NCBI GenBank assembly: GCA_036924085.1
Contig: JAVGWX010000005.1
Span: forward strand, 97,702,172 to 97,766,171
Source of the DNA: Ariolimax columbianus
Taxonomy: Eukaryota; Mollusca; Gastropoda; Stylommatophora; Arionidae
DNA: 64,000 nucleotides
Direction of reading: 5' to 3'
Each line of letters begins with the position of its first letter. Position 1 is the stretch's first letter. The notes below the pieces were generated by a model. It saw nothing but the letters and a program-made list of their open reading frames with translations. It was not told the origin of the DNA and did not search any database. Positions 1 through 10,082 of this stretch are shown piece after piece. Position numbers and translations under genes: made by a program.

Positions 1-238
1 CGATACACATCACTTCTACCGTGGTAATAGTTTCTTCGAAAAGTCATATCTGCAGCGATAGACACATGTCAGCCCAAACGGTCAGCACCACCACGAACTA
101 GACCCTATACTCTCCAACAGTTGAATATTCACAGAGGTTAGAGTAGTCGCACCCTTTGCCACAGGTGACGACTACTGCCTGTTGCATGCACGTCTCAGAT
201 GTCACATGAACGAGGTACAAAAGAACCAACGTCGGTGC

Positions 239-386
239 AAAAGGCCACCTGCGTCCACCCTAACTATAACATCTGCTATAACGGTACAGAAGGCCACCTG
301 CGTCCACCTTAACTATAACATCTGCTAGAACGGTAGAGAAGGCCACCTGCGTCCCCCCAAACTATAACATCTGCTAGAACTCTAGC
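239..386 (+). repeat. 49-bp tandem array, 3 copies, inside the RTE pseudogene
   Basis: Three near-identical units beginning AAGGCCACCTGCGTCC start near 241, 290 and 339. The array lies just after the endonuclease end and before the RT linker, so it is an internal amplification of LINE sequence or of its linker. Confidence 0.85.
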
Positions 387-664
387 AGCGCAAGGCACAT
401 TTAGGACAGCAGAAAACCCAGATGAGGGTTACAAAAACCTCATCAGTATCATCATGTACAAATCAAATGCCAACCAAACTCCAGCACCAAACCATATAAC
501 AAGCCTCATCTCCCTAACCACCTTGGAGCTTCTTGATCAGCGCCACATAATTGAAAGGACACCAGCAGACGTCCACGTGTTCTATACGCTCAGAAAACTG
601 TGCCGCCAAACGATAGTGGAAGACCACGCCAGTTTCTTCAGTCGACGACTCGCTGGAGCCGTAG

Positions 665-765
665 AACCACGCAGAATCATGTAGCATGATCACGCTGAAT
701 CATACAAAATCACACAGAATCACGCATAATCCTGCAGATTCCCGCGGAATCACGCAGAATCATCA
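665..765 (+). repeat. Degenerate 10-bp array (GCAGAATCAC-like)
   Basis: About nine to ten imperfect decamers related to GCAGAATCAC. The first unit overlaps the codons for the RRIM residues that end the open RTE linker segment, so the array appears to have grown from that coding stretch. Confidence 0.7.
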
Positions 766-1776
766 AGCAAATCATTCGCACCATCGACGAGCACCAGCAC
801 GTGGTCCCATCTCTTAAAGTAGCAAATGGAACGAGAAGGCCCTCACATCTGCGGCTTCTACACGAACGTATTCAAGACATCGCTTCCTCTAACCATCCAT
901 TCAACCAAATCGCCTACACTTCCTTCACTTCTCCAACCCTTCCTGATCTCGGAGATCCGAAGAGCTACTGAAAACTCTGGCAAGTGTGCAGGGGTAATAT
1001 CGGATTCACGGTAGAGACACTGAAAGGATGTAGCACGTGTACAACGGTCCACACGTTTCCTAGAAGAGAAGGAAATCTCATTGGGCTGGCGAGAGTCGAA
1101 AACTGTCTTATTATACAAGCAGGGAGACGTGGCTAACTACGGTCTTATCACCCTCTTCTCAGTATTGTACAACGCATTCCCCAAATGCCTCCTAGCGAAG
1201 ATCTCAAGCACCATCAAGGAAGCCCAACTCATAGAGTATGCTGGGTTTAGGCGCACCTACAGCACGCTGAAGTACATAACTACGTGTTGACGTTTGATTG
1301 GGGAAGCAAGAGAGCACCACATACCGCTATTGTTGGCCTACATCGATTACAAAAAGGCGTTAGACTCTGTCGAACCAGAATATATGTGCAAATTTCTAGA
1401 AAAGCAGGGAGTTGAAGCTGGCTACATAGACATGAAACGTTGCTATGATGGATGCACGACCATTATTCGTCTATTCTCACGACCGATAGCAATCGCTACG
1501 GAGAAAGGTGTACGACAGGTTAAGCCAATCCCACCCAAACTTTTCTCTGCATGTCTGGAGTCGACGATGATACATTACGACATCGATATAAACGGGCGAT
1601 TACTCAGCCATCTAAGATTTACTGACGCTATCACAATCATCACAAAGATACCTACCGAAGCGACACAGATGCTAGCATCGCTGGAAGTGGGGCGCAAGAA
1701 AGATCGCTTCACAATACATTACCAAAATAAAAACGAAAACTATGCGCAACCGCTAGGCGAAGCTCAGTCGCGTGTT

Positions 1777-1895
1777 CATGAACGATACACCATTGGAGGA
1801 TGTCGATGAATACACCATTGGAAGACGTCGATTAATACATCATTGGAGTATGTCGATGAATACATCATTGGAGGATGTCGATGAATACACCACTG
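1777..1895 (+). repeat. 25-bp array derived from the RT codons LEDVDEY
   Basis: Units with CATTGG/CACTGG landmarks at 1791, 1816, 1841, 1866 and 1891 give a 25-bp period. One reading of the unit is T-P-L-E-D-V-D-E-Y, the residues expected just before the YLG motif of this RT. Further units occur at 4500-4545 after the nested LINE, so the Jockey element landed inside the array. The period is not a multiple of 3 and destroys the frame. Confidence 0.85.
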
Positions 1896-2107
1896 GAGCC
1901 ATCAAATAAACAAATTACAATCAAGCAGGGCGACAACATGCTTACCGGAAAAAAGCAGCAAACGCCTTTATAGAACATTATGATAGAGCAAACCACATTG
2001 ATTTCCCTACAGACAGGCATACAGACATTAGGGAAGAACAAAAGAGCCACGACAACATCAACATGGCACCAGAGGAGCACATGATGTCAAAACTAACAAT
2101 GAATTAA

Positions 2108-3490
2108 ATGGATGAGGCCATGAGAACTTTAAAGAAAAAGAAATCTCCCGGAAAAGATGGGATAACAAACGAAATGCTGATGGGATTGGGCCAAACAGCA
2201 AAGAGGAAGTTACTATCAATCCTGAACCAAAATTGGAAAACGGGAATTATACCGCAGGCATGGAAAGATGCTGTACTTATACCAGAACCAAAGAAAGAAA
2301 AAGATAGAACAGATCCAAATGGATTCAGGCCCATCAGTCTACTGAGCTGTGTAGGTAAACTGATGGAGCGTATGATAAACACCAGACTGATGTGGCACCT
2401 GGAAGAAAAACACATATTAATTCCACAGCCAGCAGGATTGAGACAACATAGATCCACTGAGGACCAGATCACTCTCATAGCACAGGAAATAGAGGATGAT
2501 TACCAAGAGAAAAAGCATACAGTAGCGGTTTGGGTGGATCTAGAGAAGGCATTTGACAAGGTGTGGAAAGAGGGACTTAAAGTCAAGCTACGAAGAAGTG
2601 AAGTATCTGGAAAAATGTACAGATGGATCAGCTACTACCTCGAAAACAGAACAGCCAGAGTTCAAGAACAAGGGCAGATGAGCAAAACGGTGACACCGGA
2701 GCAAAGAGTACCCCAATGGGGAGTACTGTCACCCACACTTTTCCTGGTGTATATAAACAACATCACAAAGAATATACCAAGAAGAGTCCACAGCTTCATG
2801 TTTGCAGACGATCTGGCTATGTGGACCTCTGAAAAAAACCTCACCGTAGCAAATAATCGGATACAGCATGCCCTAACATCGTTGAAGGAGTGGGCGAACT
2901 CATGGCTGGTCGAAATAAATGAGAAAAAAACAACATCTACGATATTCTCGCTTTCAAATAAAGCAAAAAACACCAAAATAAGTCTTTACGGCAAATATCT
3001 GCGGCCAAACGACAACCGAAACTACTTGGGAACCACATTTGATCGCCGGATGACATGGACAAGTCAAATCGAGAGAAACCGAATGAGAGCAAGATTTAGA
3101 ATAGCAATCATGAGGAAACTTGCTGGCACAAGCTAGGGAGCAGACGAAGGCATACTAAAGAAACTGTACACTGGAAGAGTGAGACCAGTTCTCGAGTATG
3201 GCATTGAGGCATGGACAACAGTAGCAAAGGCGAACTTTGATAAAATTAGCACACTTCAAAACCAAGCCATGAGAGTTATAACAGGAGGCATGAAGTCAAC
3301 GCCAATTGTAGAACTTGAACAGATTACAAATCTGCAATCCATGACCGACCGAAGAGACTGCAGAGCCCAGCACCAAGCAGAGAAACTCAGAAGACTGACA
3401 GACCATCGAATGCATCAGAGACTAAATAATTTTGGAAATCCGAAACTTTGCAGAAATAACCAAAGCAAAAATGAAGCGAAGACCCTATGA
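2108..3490 (+). pseudogene. Jockey-type reverse transcriptase (broken)
   Basis: The RT domain is well preserved: KSPGKDGITNEML, FRPISLLSCVGKLMERM, then motif A (VWVDLEKAFDKVW), the GVLSPTLF motif and the catalytic box FMFADDLAMW with both aspartates. A TAG at 3134 stands where the family has Trp; reading continues at once with GADEGILKKLYTGRVRPVLEYGIEAW, the thumb region. A TGA closes the second part at 3488. The upstream stretch 1940-2107 reads as the usual lead-in to the RT, ending in an in-frame TAA just before 2108. Function in life: reverse transcription at a nicked target. Now a pseudogene. Confidence 0.85.
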
Positions 3491-3619
3491 ACACCGTAAT
3501 AACACAAAAGCCCATCCCTACTGTACGCAGACCCGCATGGAAGCAGCATATTCCGGAGGTGGTAGAAAATATACCAGGTATTGGAAACAAGAACAGCCAG
3601 ACTGAAAAGGAAAGAAGAG

Positions 3620-4466
3620 ACATAACCCTGAGGTACATAGTGGAAAGCTACCCAAAGCATGTACTGGACCCATGCATACACCGACGGTTCTGTAAGAAAT
3701 ACAACACAGAATGGAGGGGCAGGGATATTCCTGAGCCTAACAAATGGTAGAAAAATAACACTGTCAGTCGCAACTGGAAAATACTCAAGCAATTTCAGAG
3801 CGGAGGTAGAGGCACTAAAGGCTGCAGTAAAAGCAATGCTGACAGACGAAAGCAATGAAAGCCAGATAGTCCTGTTTACAGATGCCCTGGCCGTAGTTAC
3901 AGCACTAAAAACCCAGAAAAATACTGAACAATGATTTAAGAGCAGTACTCTGTCAACTATGCCAGCAGTCCGCACCAAAAAGATTAGTGGTACAGTGGGT
4001 TCCATCACACAGTAACATCCAAGGCAACGAGGATGCAGACAGACTGACAAAAGAAGGTACAAGACTACCACAACCAGATTCTAGTGTGACCTACGAAGAG
4101 TCCAAAAGGTTTATTAGGGCCAGATACATTGCCAAATGGGAAACAGAACATACTGCCTACACAAAAAATGATGCCTATTACCAATTGAACAGAAGAGAGC
4201 ATGTCGTGGTCTTCAGACTCCGCACAGGCCACAACAGACTGAGGTACCACCTATTCAATAAACTGAAGATAGGTGGCACTGACGAATGTACCTGTGGTAC
4301 AAGGAAAATGACCGCTGAAAATATGCTGCAAAATTGCCCGACTTACGAGGACCAGAGAAAGCACATGTGGCCTTGACCAGTGGCAACACTAGACAAGCTC
4401 TATGGCAGTGTCGACAGCCTCAAGATAACACCTGCTTTCTTCGAACAAATACAAGTTGATGTCTGA
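3620..4466 (+). pseudogene. Jockey-type RNase H and cysteine tail (frameshifted)
   Basis: RNase H motifs occur in order, in two frames: YTDGSVRN, RAEVEALKAAV, VLFTDALAVVTAL, then QWVPSHSNIQGNEDADRLTKEGT. They supply the expected Asp/Glu/Asp/Asp residues. After this comes the family C-terminus with VVFRLRTGHNRLRYHLFNK and a Cys-x-Cys...Cys cluster (CTCG, then LQNCPTY). A frame change near 3660 and a TGA near 3932 break the frame. The C-terminal block is the part shared with the copies at 43.5 and 60.7 kb. Confidence 0.8.
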
Positions 4467-4490
4467 CAGCGTACGAAGAAAGAAAAGACG

Positions 4491-4745
4491 ACACCACTGA
4501 AGGGTGTCGATGGACACACAACTGGAGGATGTCGATGAATATATCTACCTCAGCCACCTCCTTAACTTGAAAAATAACCTGAAGCCTGAGATAGCCAGGC
4601 ATCGTCGATCAGGCTGGGCCGCCTTCAACTCAATAAAGACGACAACAGACGCCACAAGAGACACCAGACTGCTAGCATAAACGCTCGACTCAGTGGTCCT
4701 AACAGCGCTTGTAGATGCACAGGTCAACTAAGACTAAGAGTGAGA
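4491..4745 (+). pseudogene. RTE-type LINE pseudogene, 3' continuation
   Basis: After the second copy of the target duplication the RTE frame resumes: LEDVDEYIYLSHLL, EIARHRRSGWAAFNSIK, then TLDSVVLTALVDA. These match the eYvYLG, EI-RRI--GW-AF and VLPAL positions that follow the palm in RTE reverse transcriptases. This colinearity with 1-1895 is what shows that the Jockey element is nested. Confidence 0.75.
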
Positions 4746-4748
4746 CGG

Positions 4749-4817
4749 GAACTAGCACTGATTTCTTGTAGCTAGTACTGATTTCTTGTAGCTGGTACTG
4801 CTTTCTTGTAGCTGGTA
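4749..4817 (+). repeat. 23-bp array, 3 copies
   Basis: Three consecutive units of the form TAGTACTGATTTCTTGTAGC. Confidence 0.85.
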
Positions 4818-5973
4818 CAATAGCACTTGTGTACCGATGGAACGAATGCATTGACAAATATGGAGATTAAGTAGAAAAGTAATGCGTGATAATGTTAGTT
4901 ACTGGTAATCATTTGAATTATGTTTGAGTAAAAAGATTCATAGAGCACACCGTGTTTTGCAATTTGAAATGCCCTTGTACTTATGCGCAAGTTACAGCTT
5001 CAGATTGATCAAATGAACGCCACATTCGTAGTCCTGCTTCTGTCGTCTGCAAGAGAAAGGTTTGCACATATCTGGACAGCGTCGAAGTCGATAGATAGCG
5101 CACGAATTAGTCATAAAAGAACTGGAAAGCTGCGAGGTGGATAGTGCAACTTTTAGTTACACACGTTTACCTGGAGATGGTCATATCTGGAAGATATGAG
5201 TGATTATACATTCTTCTGGTGTGGGAGTGGCAGCAAAGATAGGCGTAAGATAGGTGTAGAAAGATGTATTTTTATGACACCAATAATCACAAAGACAAAG
5301 TGTATTATAAGTATACGCCAAGCACATACACCATAAACCAGACAAGAAAGTAAAGTAATAGGCAATACCGATTCAAACGACGGACAGCCGAGTGACGGGT
5401 GGAAGTTCCGGAAATAAAGACACTTGTACATCGAATACCTGAACTAACGCTATTAGCTGGGGCTTCTGACGTGAACCTCGAACATAGTTAAATAATAGCT
5501 GCAGTATCCGGCGTTGGCCGATATAATTATCCAAAGGAAGAATTGAACGTTTAGGGTTTCTTGTCAATCAATGTCCTGATAAACTTCTAGGTGGGTAGAA
5601 TTGAATAACATGTTGCACACCGCAGTGCCTCACGAAGTAGACAAGTCCTTTCTTCTATTCTTTTTTCACAACTCATATTTCTGTTAACAGACTGCAAATA
5701 TTTAAGAAAATTGTTTAAACTTTTCCTCGTTCTAAGACTGCAACCTTGTAGAAATCTAAGGAAATTCATAAGCCAAATTTGGTGACGCTTTGACACCGAA
5801 ATGAAGGCGTGAATAAGCCACATATTGTTGCATTTACATATACAGACATACATCCTTGCGTATCATTAAAAAAGATACGTTCTAAACACAGAATAAGAAA
5901 CGCTAAAACTAGAAAAAGTTCAAATATTGAGATAAAAATTGTATTCATCATATTGCACCAATGTTTTCCACAG
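4818..5973. other. Stretch without recognisable gene
   Basis: AT-rich, with many stops in all frames. No protein motif, RNA gene or array is visible. It lies upstream of the vWA exon that starts at 5974, so it is probably intron. Confidence 0.5.
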
Positions 5974-6162
5974 ATTCTATTACATCTGCACAAGCCGATG
6001 CCCGACTGAGGAACATCAACGTCAACACACTGTTTGTAGAAGTCGGTCAGCCTCTTACGGCACTTCAGGCAGCCATTGGCAATCGTGCTAATGTCCTTGT
6101 TGCAAACAGCTATGAGACCCTTTACAAATTGGAAGATACAGTGTCTCATTGGATCTGTCGGG
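5974..6162 (+). CDS. Exon encoding the C-terminal part of a vWA domain
   Basis: A 189-bp exon (phase 1 in, phase 1 out) with acceptor TTTTCCACAG and donor G|GTAAGT. It reads DSITSAQADARLRNINVNTL, then VEVGQPLTALQAAIGNRAN, then SYETLYKLEDTVSHWIC. This is the last alpha/beta part of a von Willebrand factor A domain: A-LR---I-V, VG---L, a S/A-y--L segment and the closing Cys. It aligns with exon 8 of the minus-strand gene (21483-21666), so the two are probably paralogous. Partner exons with the metal-site motifs were not found on this strand in the window. It could be part of a gene that starts left of the window, or an isolated duplicate exon. Confidence 0.65.
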
Positions 6163-6506
6163 GTAAGTTATATAAATCATACATTCACAACAATATGAAA
6201 ATGGAGGTGGAGCAAATCACGTCCGCTGTATCTAGTACTTCTCTACTTGACTACTGATGAAGCATAGGACCCCATACATTGATAACTTACAGTAAAGGAA
6301 AATGTGTTATGTTGTAGTGATGGTTTCTAAAGCAATTGTTATACATGGTACAACAATGAGTGTTCTAGCGCCATGCACACATCGCTTTCTTAATTTGCCT
6401 TCTATGGCGTGCATGAGAGTACAGTGGACCTATTCTATCCTCTTTAGGAGGGGAGCCCACATTTCAACACTGCAAGTTATGACATCTAAGATCGCTTTAT
6501 TTAATC
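6163..6506. other. Probable intron, nothing recognised
   Basis: Follows the GTAAGT donor at 6163. No motif seen. Confidence 0.4.
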
Positions 6507-6509
6507 CGA

Positions 6510-7095
6510 CCATTGTCTAAATTGTCTAAATTGTCTAAATTGTCATCCCATACTTACACATTTGTGTGGATCTGTTCTCTGGGCCAGTATTACCCAACCC
6601 GAGTGTGTTCATCCCATACTTACACATTTGTGTGGATCTGTTCTCTGGGCCAGTATTACCTAACCCGAGTGTGTTCATCTCATACTTACACATTTGTGTG
6701 GATCTGTTCTCTGGGCCAGTATTACCTAACCCGAGTGTGTTCATCTCATACTTACACATTTGTGTGGATCTGTTCTCTGGGCCAGTATTACCTAACCCGA
6801 GTGTGTTCATCTCATACTTACACATTTGTGTGGATCTGTTCTCTGGGCCAGTATTACCTAACCCGAGTGTGTTCATCTCATACTAACACATTTGTGTAGA
6901 TCTGTTCTCTGGGCCAGTATTACCTAACCCGAGTGTGTTCATCCCATACTAACACATTTGTGTAGATCTGTTCTCTGGGCCAGTATTACCTAACCCGAGT
7001 GTGTTCATCCCAAACTTACACATTTGTGTGGATCTGTTCTCTGGGCCAGTATTACCTAACCCGAATGTGTTCATCCCATACTTACATATTTGAGT
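6510..7095 (+). repeat. 9-bp repeat followed by 66-bp array, about 8 copies
   Basis: CTAAATTGT is repeated about four times at 6517-6544. Then come 66-bp units containing CACATTTGTGTGGATCTGTT and CTCTGGGCCAGTATTACC up to 7095. The 66-bp period keeps several frames open, which gives repetitive reading frames on both strands that are not evidence of a gene. Confidence 0.95.
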
Positions 7096-7560
7096 CAACT
7101 GTGCCGCCGACCTGTCTGACCCCATTTCCCCATAGAAAGCCCACGTATAACATTTGATAAGGGCTGTTGATGTTCAGAACGAATATGTTTAATCTTCTGT
7201 GCTCCCTGGAAAGGATATTAAGCTTTCGTCCCAACACGCTGATGAAGTGTGCCGCGGTGTTCCACTCAGCTGTGCTATGTTTTCTTGTGGCGCTCACTAT
7301 TACGGAGAACACGTCTATCCTCATATCTTAGGCCAGATTGACTAGAAGCCAGTTTGTGTTCAGGGATCGCTACATGAATGAGAGATATTGGAATTGGTCA
7401 GTAAATTGTGCCTGACTCTGACGCGATGTCCTGGTCAGTTGTTGTGCCGGCCCAAACTAACGTCCAAGTTCCCATCATGATGAAGGTGGTGATGTGGTAG
7501 ATACTGTTGTCGACGATGGAGATCTTCATAATATACCAAACGAAATAAGTAACTTACCAG
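7082..7560 (-). other. Unrecognised open segments on the minus strand
   Basis: Two adjacent open stretches on the minus strand: 40 codons from near 7536 to a stop, beginning MKISIVDNSIYHITT, and 80 codons at 7324-7082 with AEWNTAAHFISVLGRKLN. The codons look more protein-like than the neighbourhood, but I do not recognise a family. The second is probably a fragment of a retroelement or of a broken gene. No splice model was found. Confidence 0.25.
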
Positions 7561-7582
7561 GTATTGTTTTCGTCATAGAATC

Positions 7583-8030
7583 TTATTTTTGATACGAAAA
7601 ACAACGACATTTGGGTAGAAGAAACTGTATGACTCTGCTCCCCATGTTGTGCAGTTTTCGTTTGATACTATTTCCCGCATGTATTTTCCGTTTAGTCTCC
7701 AGACAATGTGCGTCATAGGACAGCGAGCGGTCCAACTTTTCTCTCAAGTATTTGGGGGCCGTGGTGTGTTCTAAATCCTGTTCTTGCCATTTGATCTGTA
7801 ACTTTCTGTTCTTCTCTCTAATTCTGAGATGGTCGGCACATACTTGAGTTTTGCTGGGATTTGGTTTGAGGTGATTTTTTTGGTAATATAGAGCAAGGGC
7901 ATCAACGGCGTTTGGGACAAGCCTGGTCATGGCACGGAGATGTTCGCCTGGTGTGCGGACATATCTCATGGTCAAAGGTTGAGTCTCAGCAGTTCGCAGT
8001 GAGGAAGCTGATCTACTGCTTAAGACACCC
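7583..8030 (-). pseudogene. LINE reverse transcriptase fragment (palm-thumb)
   Basis: Minus-strand reading gives ALALYYQKNHLKPNPSKTQV, then LEHTTAPKYLREKLDRSLSY. This is the familiar LINE segment YY--NHL-PNP-KTQVC followed by LEH---PKYLG--LDRSLSY. The YLG glycine is replaced and the catalytic box is not present, so it is a fragment. It ends about 200 bp before the rRNA-derived sequence. Confidence 0.7.
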
Positions 8031-8224
8031 CGACCGAGAACTAAGTCTTCTACTAGTGGTGTCATACCTCATCGCCGTATGGGGTGAATATCGCGCAGCT
8101 TCCCGCCCGCTTTGATTTGCGGACGGCAGAGACCTTTTTCTGCGGCTCAACCGGGTCGGGATGGGACACGAGCCCCATTTCCCAACCCTATCGTAGCCTC
8201 CCATCGCAGAAGTGCTGAGATTTA

Positions 8225-8450
8225 GCGAGAGATTCAGGCTTAGAAGCGTTCGGCCGTAATCCCTCCTATGGTAGCCTCGCGCAGTTGACTTATCAGCCTA
8301 GCACGGGGACGAAATGTCTGCGATTTTCGATTCCTCTCGAGTTGAGCAGGACTACCGTAGAAACGCCCTGTCATTAGTAGGGTAAAACTGACCTGTCTTC
8401 CGAGGGTCTAATACCAGCACACGTTCACTATTAGATCCAACGCATCAATG
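8225..8450 (-). pseudogene. Degenerate 28S rRNA 3'-region fragment
   Basis: The plus strand is the complement of large-subunit rRNA. It holds, in conserved order, ATTCAGGCTTAGAAGCGTTC, TGGTAGCCTCGCG, TCCTCTCGAGTTGAGCAGGA, TAGGGTAAAACTGACCTGTC and CCAGCACACGTTCACTATTA. These correspond, with many substitutions, to the universally conserved region near the 3' end of 28S (sarcin-ricin side onward). The divergence indicates a pseudogene. Identification is from memory of the 28S consensus. Confidence 0.75.
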
Positions 8451-8459
8451 GAGGGTTTT

Positions 8460-8645
8460 TTAGTCAGTCAATGACCAAGCGTCTGGGACCTGCGATTTAT
8501 GTAGGGTTAAGCAGGGTTACCGTAGCAGACGCTCTGTCATTGGGAGGGTACAACTGCCCTGTCTTCCGTGGGTCAAATACCAGCACACGTACCCTATTAG
8601 ACCCAACGAGAATGCTCTCATTCTGTTATTCATTTTACAGTGTTG
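8460..8645 (-). pseudogene. Second degenerate 28S rRNA fragment
   Basis: Repeats part of the preceding fragment in the same orientation: AGCAGGGTTACCGTAG, GGGAGGGTACAACTGCCCTG, GGGTCAAATACCAGCACACG, CCTATTAGACCCAACG. It then joins directly to 18S-type sequence at about 8648. Confidence 0.65.
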
Positions 8646-8669
8646 GCGTGTTGAGTCAAATTAAGCCGC

Positions 8670-8709
<40 letters not shown>

Positions 8710-8960
8710 TCGAACACTGAATGCGAGACAGTCAAGCCCCCGAGAGAATAGCCCCAGATTTTCGAGGGTCTAATTCCAGCAGCCGTTCCATATTAGACCC
8801 AACGAAAGTGCTCTCGGCCTGTCAATCATTTCAGTGTTGGCCGTGTTGAGTCAAATTAAGTCGCAGGCTCCACTCCTGGTGGTGCCCTTCCATCAATTCC
8901 TTTAAGTTTCAGCTTTGCAACCATACTTCCCACGGAACCCAAACACTTTTGGTTTCCCGG
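8571..8960 (-). repeat. 195-bp tandem duplication of a 28S-18S chimera
   Basis: The block GTGTTGAGTCAAATTAAG occurs at about 8648 and 8843, and the 28S-like block GGGTC-AAT-CCAGCA at about 8570 and 8765. This gives two head-to-tail units of about 195 bp, each made of a 28S fragment joined to an 18S fragment. Confidence 0.75.
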
Positions 8961-10082
8961 AAGCTGCCCGCAGAGTCATCGAACCAACTCCTGCGGATCG
9001 CTAGTCGGCATCGTTTATGGTCAGAACTACGACGGTATCTGATCGTCTTCCCGCCTCTGACTTTCGTTCTTGATTAATGAAAACATTCTTGACAAATGCT
9101 TTCGCAGTAGTTCGTCTTGCGGCGATCCAAGAATTTCATCTATAACGCCGCAATACGAATGCCCCGGTTTGTCGCTGTTAATCATTACCTCCAGTTCCGA
9201 AAACCAACAAAATAGAACCGAGGTACTATTCCATTATTCCATGCACCATTATTCAGGCAGACGAGGCCTGCTTTGAACACTCTAATTTTTTAAAAGGAAA
9301 CTCGCCGGCCACCCAGGACGCTCAGCGAAGAGCACCCGTGAGAGAGAGCTGGCAGACGGTAGGGCAGGAGACAACGGGCAGTGAACCGGTGCGAGCCGGA
9401 CCGCCCGCCTGCGCCTGAGATCCAACTACGAGCTTTTCAACTGCAACAACTTTAATATACGCTATTGGAGCTGGAATTACCGCGGCTGCTGACACTAGAC
9501 TTGCCCTCCAATAGATCCTCGTTAAAGGGTTTAAAGTGTACTCATTCCAATTACGGGGCCTCGAAAGAGTCCCGTATTATTATTTTTCTTCACTACCTCC
9601 CCGTGCCGGGAGCGGGGTAAGTTGCGCGCCTTCTGCCTTCCTTGGATGTGGTAGCCGTTTCTCATGCTCCCTCTCCGGAATCGAACCGTGATTCCCCGTT
9701 ACCCGTTACAAACATGGTAGGCATGTCACGTACCATCGACATTTGATAGAGCAGACATTTGAAAGATGCGTCGTCATCACATGAGGCAATACGATCAGCA
9801 CACAGTTATCCAGAGTCACCAGTGGGGACGCCGCAACCCCGCGAGGGGAAACGACGATTGGTTTTGAACTAATAAAAGCGCTCTTTTCGCGAGGGTCGGA
9901 GCTTGGTAAGCATGTATTAGCTCTAGAATTGCCACAGTTATCCAAATAGGATCGTGTCATCTAAGGAACCTCGACTGATTTAATGAGCTATTCGCGGTTT
10001 CACCGTGAGACAGTGTGAACTTAGACATGCATGGCTTAATCTTTGAGACAAGCATATGACTACTGGCAGGATCAACCAGATA
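8846..10082 (-). rRNA. Partial 18S rRNA (5' ~1.2 kb), probably a pseudogene
   Basis: The 5' end of small-subunit rRNA is at about 10082 on the minus strand (CTGGTTGATCCTGCCAGTAG). Conserved blocks follow in order towards lower coordinates: the GCTCTAGAATTGCCACAG complement near 9930, CTCCAATAGATCCTCGTTAA near 9510, GAGCTGGAATTACCGCGGC near 9466, ATCCAAGAATTTCATCT near 9126, and GAGTCAAATTAAG near 8850. The 3' third of 18S is absent. Several normally invariant stretches carry changes, for example around 9040-9060, 9690-9800 and 9985-10015. It is therefore probably a truncated, decayed copy and not part of the active rDNA array. Confidence 0.85.

Larger units (their letters stand above)
1..1895 (+). 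pseudogene. RTE-type LINE pseudogene, 5' part (endonuclease end and reverse transcriptase)
   Basis: Broken non-LTR retrotransposon reading frame. At 60-220 the end of an apurinic-type endonuclease can be read (THVSPNG..., then VVAPFATGDDYCLLHARLR, matching the family's TW-SPDG and SDHRL positions). At 454-684 comes the linker (TLELLDQR, TLRKLCRQTIVEDHASFF), and at 826-1015 the segment before the RT. The RT fingers and palm follow at 1081-1740 (W-ES-TVLLYKQGD, AGFRRTYSTL, AYIDYKKALDSVE, GVRQVKPIPPKLFSACLE). The catalytic box reads FTDA instead of FADD and there are stops and frame changes, so it is inactive. Three tandem arrays lie inside it. The frame resumes at 4500-4740 beyond a nested LINE. 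Assignment is from remembered family motifs; the clade (RTE) is less sure than LINE RT. Confidence 0.75.
1896..4490 (+). mobile_element. Jockey-type LINE, 5'-truncated, nested in the RTE element
   Basis: The insertion is bounded by the 9-bp direct repeat ACACCACTG at 1887-1895 and 4491-4499, a probable target-site duplication. It carries RT, RNase H and a cysteine-containing C-terminus but no endonuclease, so it is 5'-truncated. The 3' end after the last codons is CGTACGAAGAAAGAAAAG, a short GAA-like tail that matches the (GAA)n tails of the other copies at 29.3, 43.5 and 60.7 kb. It is inactivated by at least one nonsense change and several frameshifts. Confidence 0.85.

Noticed and set aside
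6513..6899. Repetitive open frames on both strands over the 66-bp array, and similar frames at 11907-12316, 13289-13646, 14138-14430, 14732-15473 and 18612-19243
   Set aside because: They arise because the unit lacks stops in that frame. Several strands or frames are open at once, which a real gene would not show.
8140..8200. Continuation of rRNA sequence left of 8225
   Set aside because: Moderately GC-rich, but I could not align it to 28S, 18S or spacers with confidence.
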